In this document: in pieces, positions 44,021 through 52,403 of the stretch
Position numbering within the stretch: the stretch's first letter is position 1
Layout of the letters: each line of letters starts with the position of its first letter
DNA from: Acidibrevibacterium fodinaquatile
GTDB taxonomy: Bacteria > Pseudomonadota > Alphaproteobacteria > Acetobacterales > Acetobacteraceae
Direction of reading: 5' to 3'
Length of the DNA stretch: 64,000 bases
Assembly: GCF_003352165.1 (NCBI RefSeq)
Contig: NZ_CP029176.1
Span: 2,294,001 to 2,358,000, forward strand
The notes under the pieces: model-generated
The model's input: the letters and a program-made list of their open reading frames with translations, nothing else
What the model was told of the DNA's origin: nothing
The model's database searches: none
Program-made: the position numbers and the translations under genes

Positions 44021-44689
44021 TCAGGGCTTCGTCGCCACGCCTTCGATCAGAATTTCGCTGCTGTTGACGAAATCGCCCACATCCGCGCCAGGATGGCGAT
44101 ACAGCGCGCGATCGACGATGAGATGGCGCGCAGGCGTGCTTTTCTCGCAATGTTCTTTGATGAACACACCGCCGAGCGGTTCGGCGTCCCCGCCTGGCGC
44201 CGCCTTGACGCATGTCCAACCCTCCTCCCCGTAGCGTGCCATCACCTGATCGGCGAGCAGGAAGGCCTTCTTATGAAGATAGAGCGGCGCTGCAGGATCG
44301 GTTTTGATGCGGATCCCAACGACCTCGCCCTCAGCCATGAGCAACGACAGCGCAACCGGGTGCCCGGCGACCCGCGTCCCCGGCCGCGGATCATTATAGC
44401 GCGGTTGCGGATTCGCACCGGGATCATAGCGAAAGCCGATCTCGCGCCAGCCTTTGGCATCGGCCGGACACGCGCCATAGCCCGCCCAATCAGCGAGCTT
44501 TTGCGCGGGAGCGGCGATACAGACGAAATCTCGATAGCCGGCGACGGGCAGATCGGCGATTTTCATGCCGATGCGAAACTCGCGAAGATCGCCCGCCTCA
44601 CTATTGTCGCCAGCCTGCACCGCCGCGATCAGGAACAGAGCGAGGATGCAAAGCACGAGGCCTTGCGATAACGCCCGATGCGCCGTCAT
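44021..44689 (-). CDS. Exported protein of unknown function in the second PQQ dehydrogenase cluster
   Basis: The ATG at 44689 overlaps the stop of the upstream cytochrome gene (ATGA), which fixes the start. The product, about 222 residues, has a signal peptide (MTAHRALSQGLVLCILALFL, ending near AVQAGD). The mature part reads EFRIGMKIADLPVAGYRDFV, then YNDPRPGTRVAGHPVALSLL and ILIEG near the end. It has four cysteines (FVCIAA, GACPAD, WTCVK, HCEKS) that could form two disulfides. No family was recognised. Being last in the dehydrogenase-cytochrome operon suggests a periplasmic maturation or electron-transfer accessory. Confidence 0.78.
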   Translation of the reverse strand: MTAHRALSQGLVLCILALFLIAAVQAGDNSEAGDLREFRIGMKIADLPVAGYRDFVCIAAPAQKLADWAGYGACPADAKGWREIGFRYDPGANPQPRYNDPRPGTRVAGHPVALSLLMAEGEVVGIRIKTDPAAPLYLHKKAFLLADQVMARYGEEGWTCVKAAPGGDAEPLGGVFIKEHCEKSTPARHLIVDRALYRHPGADVGDFVNSSEILIEGVATKP

Positions 44690-45246
44690 GGCGCGGCTTT
44701 CTGCTCGCCGCCGCCCGGCGCATAAATATCGCAAACGCGCGATCCCGTGCCAAAGAAGGCGAGACATTCCTGATAATTCGGCTCGCCATGGCCCTTGATA
44801 TCAGCGAGCACGTAATCGGCGATCGCGCCGATCTCTTGCGGGCGGAGGAAATTATTCGCGGCCAGTACCATGCCGTTGCCGACGACATCGCCCTCGTGGA
44901 GGCCATAACAGGCGCCGTCCTGATAGGCGTCGCGGCGATGATAGGGCATGCCGGTGCCGGGGCGGCCGCAGCTCACGGTTTCGATGATCTGTGCGCGATC
45001 GAACTTGGTCTTGCGGAGCGACAAGGCATCGCCGCCATAGCCGCCGCCGCCGCCGCCATGCCATTTATGGCAGCCGGCGCAGTTGATACGATAGAGGCGT
45101 TTGCCTTCGGCGAGATCGCCGCTTGTTGCCGCCTCTGTCGTTGATCCCGGGAGATCGGCGGAACTTTGCGTCCAACCTGGCAAGGGTGCGACGAACAGCA
45201 AGAAAAACAGCGCGAAACCGAGCGAGCGCGGCAGGCGTGTGAACAT
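44686..45246 (-). CDS. Periplasmic c-type cytochrome, probable electron acceptor of the neighbouring PQQ dehydrogenase
   Basis: The 186-residue protein has a signal peptide (MFTRLPRSLGFALFFLLFVA) and one heme site, CAGCHKWHGGGGGGYGGD; the glycine run is unusual. Methionine ligands are possible in PGTGMPYHRRDAY and VVGNGMVLAANN. Additional cysteines (VSCGRPG, DGACYG, YQECLAFF, SRVCDIY) suggest a disulfide-rich C-terminal extension. It lies 59 bases downstream of the PQQ dehydrogenase gene with a strong hairpin in between, and overlaps the next gene by four bases. By analogy with xoxFG the pair would oxidise an alcohol in the periplasm. Confidence 0.88.
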   Translation of the reverse strand: MFTRLPRSLGFALFFLLFVAPLPGWTQSSADLPGSTTEAATSGDLAEGKRLYRINCAGCHKWHGGGGGGYGGDALSLRKTKFDRAQIIETVSCGRPGTGMPYHRRDAYQDGACYGLHEGDVVGNGMVLAANNFLRPQEIGAIADYVLADIKGHGEPNYQECLAFFGTGSRVCDIYAPGGGEQKAAP

Positions 45247-45270
45247 GTCGGGTAAGATCCGTCATTTATC

Positions 45271-45299
45271 CCGCCCCGGCGCCGGTGACGCCGGGGCGG
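45271..45299 (-). terminator. Strong hairpin between the PQQ dehydrogenase gene and its cytochrome
   Basis: CCGCCCCGGCG (45271-45281) and CGCCGGGGCGG (45289-45299) form a perfect 11-base-pair stem with a seven-base loop. No convincing T-run follows on the minus strand, so it is better read as a 3' stabiliser or attenuator that sets the dehydrogenase:cytochrome ratio, as at the xoxF-xoxG junction. Confidence 0.6.
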
Positions 45300-45305
45300 T
45301 TTCCG

Positions 45306-47078
45306 TCAAAGGCCGAAAACGAACAGCATCGAGCCTGGCGCAATCCGCTTCAGTTCCGGCGTGCCGTCGATGAACCATTTATCCCACGCGCCGCCCTGGC
45401 CGACGAGCAGCGCGATATATTGCTTGCCATCGACGCTGAAGGTCATCGGCGGCGCGCTGACGCCACCGCCAGTGTTGAACTCCCAGAGCTTGGCGAGAGA
45501 TTTGGCATCGAGCGCCATCACCTTGCCATCCGGCTGCCCGGCCATCACCAGATCGGGCGTTGCCAAAATCCCGCCGAGCATCGGGTACGGCGTCTCCGCC
45601 TTGCCAGCGATCTTGCCGGTCGCGACATCGATCGCAGTGATGCTGCCGGTGATACGCACCGGATCGCTCGGCCCGCCGCCAGTGAAGAATTCACGCGGCT
45701 TGAAGGATTTGCCTGGCACCATCGCCTCGACGGTGATCCGGTTGCAGCTTTCGATCACCGGAATATACCAGAGATGGAGATTGGGATTATAGGCCGTCGG
45801 CGGCCAGTTCTTGCCGCCCATATTGCCCGGGCAAATCATCGTCACCTTGTTTTCCCGGGTCGGCGTCACCGCAGCGTTATAGGTCTGAACCGGCTTGCTC
45901 GGATCATACTCCATCGGCTTGCCGGTTTGCGGATTGATCCCCGAGGTCCAGGTGAATTGCTTGACGAAAGGCTGTGCCCAGACGAATTGCCCATTGGTGC
46001 GATCGACGGCATAGCCAACGCCATTGCGATCGGCTTCCAAGGCCAGATGCTTGCCGTTGATGTCGACGAGGACGTTTTCAGCGACGCTGTCATAATCGAA
46101 GGCATCGTTCGGCGTGTGCTGGAAATGCCATTTGATCTTGCCGGTCGCAGGATCGAGGGCGAGCGTGCTGTCGGTGTAGAGATTATCGCCGGGGCGATAC
46201 GCACTATCCCAATCCGGCCCGGGATTGCCAACGCCCCAATAGATCGTATCCGTCCCCGGATCATAGCTGCCGGTGACCCAGGTCGAGCCGCCGCCGATCG
46301 CGGCCGCATCGTGATCATCCTTCCAAGTGTCGCTGCCCGGCTCGCCCTTGCCGGGGATGGTGTAGGTGCGCCAGACCTCTTTCTGCGTCGTGAGGTCGGT
46401 TGCCGCGATCCACCCGCGAATGCCATATTCGGCGCCGGCGACGCCGGTGATCGCGAGGTTTTTCACAACCAAAGGCGCCCCGGTGACGACCTCGCCCTTA
46501 TCGGGATTGGCGACCTGGCGCTGCCAGACGACCTTGCCGCTCTCCTTGTCGGTCGCGACCAAGCGGCCATCGAGGGTATGGGAGATGACGAGATTATGCC
46601 ACAGCGCAACCCCGCGATTATCGACCCCGCAACAGGCGATCGCGCCCGCCCAGTCATGATCGGTCTTGGGGTCCATCTTCCATAGCAGCTTGCCTTCGCC
46701 GCCATGGGTGTCGATCTTGTAGACCGAACCCCAGCCGTCGGTGACATAGAGAATGCCGTCCTCGGCGAGTGGCGTTCCCTCAAGCCCGCCATGGGTCCAG
46801 ATGCCGCCGCCCTCGAGGCCGCCGAGCTGTAGCGTCCACGCGACCTTCAAATTCTTCACGTTGCCGGCATTGATCTGATCGAGAGTCGAGAAGCGATGCG
46901 CGGCATAATCCTTGTGATGGAGAAGCCAGTTGCCGGCATCCTGATCGGCGTTCACCAATTGCTGATCGGTGATGTCGCCGGCGCGCGCCGGCAGCGCCGC
47001 AAAGCCGAGCGCCAAGGCCAGACCCGCCATATTCGCGGCCGTCAACAGCCAATACCTATTGCGCTTATTCCACGCCAT
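45306..47078 (-). CDS. PQQ-dependent alcohol dehydrogenase with lanthanide-type DYD signature
   Basis: This second periplasmic quinoprotein is 590 residues long with a signal peptide (MAWNKRNRYWLLTAANMAGL ... ARAGD). It has the eight-bladed propeller repeats, the vicinal cysteines CCGVDN (149-150), the metal-site Glu in GAEYGIRG, the GVGNPGPDW loop, and DAFDYDSVAEN. In that last motif Asp328 aligns with the catalytic base and Asp330 with the extra lanthanide-ligand Asp of XoxF/ExaF/PedH enzymes. It lacks a C-terminal heme domain, so it depends on the separate cytochrome downstream. It is clearly distinct from XoxF at 2.9 kb. Substrate may be ethanol, methanol or another alcohol. Confidence 0.92.
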   Translation of the reverse strand: MAWNKRNRYWLLTAANMAGLALALGFAALPARAGDITDQQLVNADQDAGNWLLHHKDYAAHRFSTLDQINAGNVKNLKVAWTLQLGGLEGGGIWTHGGLEGTPLAEDGILYVTDGWGSVYKIDTHGGEGKLLWKMDPKTDHDWAGAIACCGVDNRGVALWHNLVISHTLDGRLVATDKESGKVVWQRQVANPDKGEVVTGAPLVVKNLAITGVAGAEYGIRGWIAATDLTTQKEVWRTYTIPGKGEPGSDTWKDDHDAAAIGGGSTWVTGSYDPGTDTIYWGVGNPGPDWDSAYRPGDNLYTDSTLALDPATGKIKWHFQHTPNDAFDYDSVAENVLVDINGKHLALEADRNGVGYAVDRTNGQFVWAQPFVKQFTWTSGINPQTGKPMEYDPSKPVQTYNAAVTPTRENKVTMICPGNMGGKNWPPTAYNPNLHLWYIPVIESCNRITVEAMVPGKSFKPREFFTGGGPSDPVRITGSITAIDVATGKIAGKAETPYPMLGGILATPDLVMAGQPDGKVMALDAKSLAKLWEFNTGGGVSAPPMTFSVDGKQYIALLVGQGGAWDKWFIDGTPELKRIAPGSMLFVFGL

Positions 47079-47171
47079 GGACCATTCCCCTTTGCTATTT
47101 TTGGCGTCGATTTTTCAACGCCGGTTTTCGACGACGCTCTGCACGATGGCGTAGGCAAGGCACCGGCAAGG

Positions 47172-47218
47172 GTTACACCCGCGTTCTGCGGCTTTTACCC
47201 GCGTGTTTTACCCTCGTG
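47172..47218. repeat. Tandem 13-bp repeats upstream of the second PQQ dehydrogenase
   Basis: TTTTACCCGCGTG (47193-47205) is followed immediately by TTTTACCCTCGTG (47206-47218), one mismatch. A related GTTACACCCGCGTT lies at 47172-47185. They lie about 95-140 bases before the dehydrogenase start, where a transcription factor would bind. The rest of the 313-base gap (47079-47391), between the divergent-facing ends of the dehydrogenase promoter and the xthA 3' end, shows no gene. Confidence 0.6.
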
Positions 47219-47391
47219 CGGGCTTGGCATCACCATCGTCACGTCACGCCGGAAAATAGAGCACGCCCGACAGCACGCGTAAAGTTTCAAATCATGCCAT
47301 AGAAAAATGATCTTGTGGGATACGAGCTTGCCCTCACTCTGAGCCCGCATTCGCCCGAGACGGCATCCGAAAAGCAACCCCCCTCAAAAAA

Positions 47392-48189
47392 TCACGTCGA
47401 CGTCAACGTGACGCTCACCGGGGCGTGGTCGGAGGGTTGTTCGGCGGCGCGGGCGGCGCGATCGACGGAAGCGGCCGTGAGGCGCTCGGCCAGCGTCGGC
47501 GACAGCAGGACATGGTCGATCCGCAAGCCGCGATCGGCGGCAAAGGCGCCGGCCTGATAGTCCCAGAAGGTGAAGATAGGCCCCTCCGGCGTCAGCGCGC
47601 GCAAGCCGTCCGTCATGCCGAGCCAGAGCAGGGTGCGGAAGCGGGCGCGGCTTTCCGGGCGCACCAGCGCGTCATCGGGGGCGAGCGCGCCGGGGGCAAG
47701 ATCGTCGTCATCGGGGCAGATATTGAAATCCCCGGCGAGCACCAGCGGCGTATCGGCGGCGAGCAGCGAGCGCGTGTGCGCGATCAGTGCGTCCAGCCAG
47801 CGGAGCTTGCGCCGATAGCCCTCGACGCCGCCGGAATTGCCGTTCGGCGCGTAAAGCCCGCCGATCACCATCTCCGCCGCCGCGATTTCGATATAGCGTG
47901 CCTCCGGCGGGCCATCGCCATCGGCCGCAAGGCCGGGCAAGGCCCGCAGCCTGACCTCAAAGGGGATGCGCGCGAGCACGGCGACGCCGTTATAGGCTTT
48001 CTGGCCGACGATTTCGGCGCGATAGCCGAGCGCCGCGAACTCGAGTTCGGGAAAATCCCGCGCCTCGCATTTCAGCTCCTGGAGCAGAAGGATATCCGGC
48101 TGTTCGCGGGCAAGCCACGCTTGCACCTGCGCCAGACGCTTGCGGATCGAATTGACGTTCCAGGTCGTGATCTTCACGCGCGCGGCCAC
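47392..48189 (-). CDS. xthA: Exodeoxyribonuclease III (AP endonuclease)
   Basis: This Mg-dependent base-excision repair nuclease of the exonuclease III/APE1 fold is 265 residues long. Catalytic motifs are in order: TTWNVNSIRKRL, LLLQELKC, GLYAPNGNS, LVLAGDFNICPDDDD, TFWDYQ, LRIDHVLLS and PSDHAPVSVTL (final catalytic Asp-His). It starts directly after the erpA stop on the same strand, so the two are co-transcribed. The neighbourhood has no other repair genes. Confidence 0.95.
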   Translation of the reverse strand: MAARVKITTWNVNSIRKRLAQVQAWLAREQPDILLLQELKCEARDFPELEFAALGYRAEIVGQKAYNGVAVLARIPFEVRLRALPGLAADGDGPPEARYIEIAAAEMVIGGLYAPNGNSGGVEGYRRKLRWLDALIAHTRSLLAADTPLVLAGDFNICPDDDDLAPGALAPDDALVRPESRARFRTLLWLGMTDGLRALTPEGPIFTFWDYQAGAFAADRGLRIDHVLLSPTLAERLTAASVDRAARAAEQPSDHAPVSVTLTST

Positions 48190-48549
48190 TCACTCGACCG
48201 CGAACGAGGTGCCGCAACCGCAGGAAGAGGTGGCGTTGGGATTTTTGACCTTGAAATAGGCGCCCATTAATTCCTCGACATAGTCGAGTTCGGCGCCGGC
48301 GAGGAGATCGAGGCTGACCGGGTCGATGGCGACCCGCGCCCCCTCTTCTTCGATCACCACGTCATCGGCGGCGATCGTTTCATCGAGGTCGAAGCGGTAT
48401 TGCAGGCCGTTGCAACCGCCGGCGAGCACGGCGACGCGGAGCGCCGCCGGCGCGGCGCCATCGGCGGCCGGCGCGGCGAGCAGGGCGGCGACGCGGCGCG
48501 CGGCGCGCGGGGCAAGGCGAAAGCGGGGCGGGGTGGCGACGATGTTCAT
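48190..48549 (-). CDS. erpA: A-type iron-sulfur carrier (ErpA/IscA family)
   Basis: The 119-residue protein carries the three conserved cluster cysteines: VLAGGCNGLQYRFDLD and the C-terminal SCGCGTSF. DPVSLDLLAGAELDYVEELM and FKVKNPNA are also family-typical. A-type carriers pass [Fe-S] clusters to apo-targets. The GGCNGLQYRF form is nearer to ErpA than SufA. The N-terminus (about 25 residues) is unusually Ala/Arg-rich. It is divergent from dgt, with which it shares a short promoter region of about 68 bases, and precedes xthA. Confidence 0.92.
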   Translation of the reverse strand: MNIVATPPRFRLAPRAARRVAALLAAPAADGAAPAALRVAVLAGGCNGLQYRFDLDETIAADDVVIEEEGARVAIDPVSLDLLAGAELDYVEELMGAYFKVKNPNATSSCGCGTSFAVE

Positions 48550-48617
48550 GGGAGGGGAGATAGGCGCGCACCGGTGCGGATTGAAGACCCCCGGCCAGGG
48601 TGCTATCCCGCGCCGGC

Positions 48618-49778
48618 ATGACCGACGCGCACGCCCTGGCCGTTTTCGCCGTCCGCGCTGAGACTTCCCGCGGCCGGCTTCATCCTGAGCCCGAGGCGAT
48701 CGGGCGCAGCCCCTTCCAGCGCGACCGCGACCGCATCATCCACAGCTCCGCCTTCCGCAAGCTGCAATACAAAACCCAGGTCTTCGTCAATCACGAGGGG
48801 GATTTCTACCGCACCCGCCTCACCCATTCGATCGAGGTCGCCCAGATCGCCCGCTCCTGCGCCCGCGCCCTCGGCCTCGACGAGGATCTGACCGAGGCGC
48901 TGGCGCTCGCCCATGATCTCGGACATCCGCCCTTCGGTCATGCCGGTGAGGAGGCGCTGGCGCAGGCCGCCGCGCCGTTCGGTGGCTTCAACCACAACGC
49001 TCAGTCCTTGCGGGTGGTCACATTGCTCGAAAGCCGCTACGCCGCCTTCGATGGCCTCAACCTCACCTGGGAGACGCTCGAGGGGCTCGCCAAGCATAAT
49101 GGCCCCCTCCCCCACCCGCCGGCCTATGTCGCCGATTATGATGCGCGCCATCCGCTCGATCTCGGAAATTTCGCATCCGCCGAGGCGCAACTCGCCTCGC
49201 TCGCCGACGATATCGCGTATCATGGCCATGATATCGATGACGGGCTGCGCGCCGGCCTGTTCGATTTCGGCGATATCGCGCACTTGCCGATCGTCGGCGC
49301 GGCGCTCGCGGATGCGGGGCGGGCGAGCCTCGATATGCCGCCGCCGCGGCTCCGCCACGAGACCATCCGGCGGGTGATCAATGCGCTGATTTCCGACCTC
49401 CTCGCCGCATCGCGCAGCCGCCTCGCCGCCCTCGCGCCGGGCTCGGCCGACGATATTCGGCGGGCGAAAACCGCGGTGATCGCGTTCAGCGCCGCCGTCG
49501 CCGATGCCAATCAGGCAATCCGGGCATTTCTGTTCGCGCGCATGTATCGCCATTGGCGGGTCAACCGCATGACCAGCAAGGCGCGCCGGCTGACCGAGGA
49601 GCTGTTTCGCATGTTCCATGGCGACCCCGGATTGCTGCCCAATGAATGGCGGGCGCGGGCGGGAGAGCCGGGATCGGCGCGGGCGGCGATGATCGTTGCC
49701 GACTATATCGCCGGCATGACCGACCGCTTCGCGATGGACGAACATCGTCGCCTCACCGATATCGCGATCTCTGGCTGA
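48618..49778 (+). CDS. dgt: dGTP triphosphohydrolase (deoxyguanosinetriphosphate triphosphohydrolase-like)
   Basis: This HD-domain metalloenzyme hydrolyses dNTPs to nucleoside and triphosphate. Start ATG 48618 gives MTDAHALAVFAVRAETSRGR. Landmarks are the N-terminal SPFQRDRDRIIHSSAFRKLQ, TRLTHSIEVAQIARS (first metal His), ALAHDLGHPPFGHAGEEAL (HD), NHNAQSLRVVTLLE, and SLADDIAYHGHDIDDGLRAG. At 386 residues it belongs to the shorter, alphaproteobacterial group. argS follows after about 40 bases on the same strand; this dgt-argS pairing with erpA divergent is common in alphaproteobacteria, as I recall. Confidence 0.94.
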   Translation: MTDAHALAVFAVRAETSRGRLHPEPEAIGRSPFQRDRDRIIHSSAFRKLQYKTQVFVNHEGDFYRTRLTHSIEVAQIARSCARALGLDEDLTEALALAHDLGHPPFGHAGEEALAQAAAPFGGFNHNAQSLRVVTLLESRYAAFDGLNLTWETLEGLAKHNGPLPHPPAYVADYDARHPLDLGNFASAEAQLASLADDIAYHGHDIDDGLRAGLFDFGDIAHLPIVGAALADAGRASLDMPPPRLRHETIRRVINALISDLLAASRSRLAALAPGSADDIRRAKTAVIAFSAAVADANQAIRAFLFARMYRHWRVNRMTSKARRLTEELFRMFHGDPGLLPNEWRARAGEPGSARAAMIVADYIAGMTDRFAMDEHRRLTDIAISG

Positions 49779-49820
49779 GGCGTCGCGCGTGCCCGCCCTT
49801 TCCCTGAAAGCAGATATATT

Positions 49821-51602
49821 ATGACCAGCGATCTTTTCGCGCAGATCGGCGCGCGCATCCGCGCCGCCCTTGCCGCCAGCGCGCCCGCCGTGCCCGAGGA
49901 CGTTCTCGCGCGCATCGAGGTCAGCCCGCCGCGCGAGGCGGCGCACGGCGACATGGCGAGCAACGTTGCGATGGTGGCGGCGAAAGCGGCCGGGATGCCG
50001 CCGCGCGCGCTCGCCGACGCGCTCGCCAAAGCGCTCGCGACCGTCCCCGAAATCGCCGCCGCCGAGGTCGCGGGGCCGGGTTTTCTCAATATCCGCCTCC
50101 GCCCCGCGGCTCTCCATGCCGTCATCCCGGCCATCCTCGCCGCCGGCGAGGCCTATGGCGATAGCGAAATCGGCACGGGGCAGCGGGTCAATGTCGAATA
50201 TGTCTCCGCCAACCCGACCGGGCCGATGCATATCGGCCATTGCCGGGGCGCCGTGGTCGGCGATGCTCTCGCCAATCTGCTCGCCAAGGCCGGGTTCGAC
50301 GTCACCCGGGAATATTACATCAACGATGCCGGGGCACAGGTCACGGCGCTCGCCTGGGCCGCCTATTGGCGTTATCTGCAGGCGATCGGAAGCGAGATCG
50401 CGGCCGAGGATTTCGCCGCGCGAGCGCCCTCGGGCCTGCAATATCGGGGCGATTATCTGATCGCGGTCGGTGCGGCACTCGCTGAAAATCATGGCCGAAG
50501 CCTCGCCGCCGCGGACGGTGGCATCGCGCCGCCGGAACATTGGCTCGAGACCGTGCGGGATTTCGCGATCGCCGCGATGATGGCGGGAATCCGCGAAGAT
50601 CTCGCGCGCCTCGGGGTGCGTCCGGATGTCTTCACCTCTGAGCGCGCGCTGGTTGCAAGCGGCGCGGTCGAGGCGGTGATCGGCCGGCTCGCGCAAGCCG
50701 GGCTGATCTATGAGGGGGTGCTCGAGCCGCCCAAGGGCAAGCTCCCCGAGGATTGGGAGCCGCGCGAGCAGACCCTGTTCCGCGCGACGCGCTTTGGCGA
50801 CGACGTCGATCGGCCATTGCGCAAATCGGACGGCTCGGCGACCTATTTCGCCAACGACATTGCCTATCACGCCGACAAGATCGGGCGCGGCTTTCGCACA
50901 CTGATCGATGTCTGGGGCGCCGATCACGGCGGCTATGTCGCGCGCCTGCGGGCGGCGATCACCGCGCTCGCCGGCGATGGGGCGACGCTGGATGTGCTGC
51001 TCTGCCAGATCGTCCATGTGCTGAAGGGCGGCCAGCCGGTGCGCATGTCCAAACGCGCCGGCAGTTTCGTCACGCTCCGCGATCTGATCGAGGAGGTCGG
51101 GCGCGACGTCGTCCGCTTCATCATGCTGACCCGCAAAAACGACGCGCAGATGGAATTCGATCTCGACCAGGCAGTGGCGGAGACGCGCGAGAATCCGGTA
51201 TTTTACGTCCAATACGCGCATGCCCGCGCGCGCTCGGTGCTACGCCATGCCGCCGAACAGGGTTTCCCCACCACCCCAGAGGCGCTCGCAAGCGTCGCCC
51301 TCGAGAGCCTCACCGATCCCGCCGAACTCGCGCTGATCCGCCGCCTCGCCGGCTGGCCACGCCTCGTCGAAGGCGCCGCACGCGCCCACGAGCCACATCG
51401 GATCGCGTTTTTTCTCTATGATTTAGCCAGCGATTTTCATATATTGTGGAACCGTGGGCGAGAGGCCGCGACGTTGCGTTTCATCCAGCCGGAGCGGCCC
51501 GCGGAAACCAGCGCACGGCTTGCCTTGGTGGCGGCGATGGCGGTGGTGATCCGCTCCGGCCTCGCTGTCATGGGGGTCGCGCCAGTCGAAGAGATGCGTT
51601 GA
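49821..51602 (+). CDS. argS: Arginyl-tRNA synthetase
   Basis: This class I aminoacyl-tRNA synthetase is 593 residues long. Features in order: the N-terminal Add-1 domain (residues 1-110), [20 protein letters not shown] with the HIGH motif as HIGH, the KMSKS-type motif as [16 protein letters not shown], and the C-terminal anticodon domain with [36 protein letters not shown] is family-typical. It is followed 15 bases later by a SPOR-domain gene. No regulation is evident. Confidence 0.97.
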   Translation: MTSDLFAQIGARIRAALAASAPAVPEDVLARIEVSPPREAAHGDMASNVAMVAAKAAGMPPRALADALAKALATVPEIAAAEVAGPGFLNIRLRPAALHAVIPAILAAGEAYGDSEIGTGQRVNVEYVSANPTGPMHIGHCRGAVVGDALANLLAKAGFDVTREYYINDAGAQVTALAWAAYWRYLQAIGSEIAAEDFAARAPSGLQYRGDYLIAVGAALAENHGRSLAAADGGIAPPEHWLETVRDFAIAAMMAGIREDLARLGVRPDVFTSERALVASGAVEAVIGRLAQAGLIYEGVLEPPKGKLPEDWEPREQTLFRATRFGDDVDRPLRKSDGSATYFANDIAYHADKIGRGFRTLIDVWGADHGGYVARLRAAITALAGDGATLDVLLCQIVHVLKGGQPVRMSKRAGSFVTLRDLIEEVGRDVVRFIMLTRKNDAQMEFDLDQAVAETRENPVFYVQYAHARARSVLRHAAEQGFPTTPEALASVALESLTDPAELALIRRLAGWPRLVEGAARAHEPHRIAFFLYDLASDFHILWNRGREAATLRFIQPERPAETSARLALVAAMAVVIRSGLAVMGVAPVEEMR

Positions 51603-51617
51603 AGGGGGCATGCGCCG

Positions 51618-52364
51618 GTGCCGCAGGACTATTACACCGAACCAGATCCCGCCCCGCTGCGGCTAAACGGCCCCCAGCGCGGCCTCGATCCCGCGACGCG
51701 GCGCCTGATGGCGATCGCCGGCGGCCTTGGCGGGGCGCTCGCGTTGATCGTCGGGGCATGGTCGCTCGCCGGGCATCGCCATGGGCCGGTACCGCTCATC
51801 GCCGCCGATCCCGGGCCGGTCAAGGTCAAGCCGGTCAATCCCGGTGGCTTGCAGGTCGCCGGGGCCGACGCTGCCCTCCTCGGCGCCGCCACGCTGCCGG
51901 CCGCGCCCGGCACGGCGAGCGGGACCGGCGCGGGATCGGCCGAAACTCTCTCGCCGCCGCCGGAAACGCCGGCCCCCGCCGAACTCCACCGGCTGCAATC
52001 GTCGCCGGCGCCGCCGGCGCCGACGATGGCCCCCTCCCTCGCGTCGGCCGCCGCCGCCCCGCATCCAGCGGCAATAGCGAGCCCGGCGAAACCTGCCGCG
52101 GTCTCCGCCGCCGGTCACGACATTGAGGTTCAGCTCGCCGCCCTCCCGACGGAAGCGCAAGCGCGTGAGGAATGGGCGCGCCTCGAAAAGCGCTTCCCGG
52201 CGCAATTCGCCCATCGTAAAGCCCTGATCAGCCGTGTCGTCAGCCATGACGGGCATGTGTTTTGGCGGCTGCGGGCTGGCGGATTCGGCGATACCGCGCA
52301 GGCACGGGAGTTTTGCGCCTATCTTCGCGGCAAGAGCACGGCCTGCGCCGTCGCGGCTTTCTAA
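51618..52364 (+). CDS. SPOR-domain membrane protein
   Basis: A GTG start at 51618 follows argS by 15 bases. The product of 248 residues has a cytoplasmic N-terminus (MPQDYYTEPDPAPLRLNGPQ), one membrane segment (LMAIAGGLGGALALIVGAWS, about 32-50), a Pro/Ala-rich periplasmic linker (about 60-165), and a C-terminal SPOR domain. The SPOR domain is seen as DIEVQLAALPTEAQAREEWA and VFWRLRAGGFGDTAQAREFC. SPOR domains bind denuded glycan at septa. Its position between argS and nagZ is common in alphaproteobacteria and fits a cell-wall role. Confidence 0.88.
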   Translation: MPQDYYTEPDPAPLRLNGPQRGLDPATRRLMAIAGGLGGALALIVGAWSLAGHRHGPVPLIAADPGPVKVKPVNPGGLQVAGADAALLGAATLPAAPGTASGTGAGSAETLSPPPETPAPAELHRLQSSPAPPAPTMAPSLASAAAAPHPAAIASPAKPAAVSAAGHDIEVQLAALPTEAQAREEWARLEKRFPAQFAHRKALISRVVSHDGHVFWRLRAGGFGDTAQAREFCAYLRGKSTACAVAAF

Positions 52365-52403
52365 GCCGCAGCCCGCCATGACCCGTCATCGCAGCCAGCG
52401 CCG

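Noticed and set aside
48603-51221. An 872-codon open frame on the minus strand, and others of 690-770 codons at 2881-4959, 18983-21295 and 22381-24483
   Set aside because: Each is antisense to a well-identified gene (dgt/argS, xoxF, mreC/mrdA, rodA/fixL). Their translations are Arg/Gly-rich mirror frames typical of high-GC DNA with no family motif.
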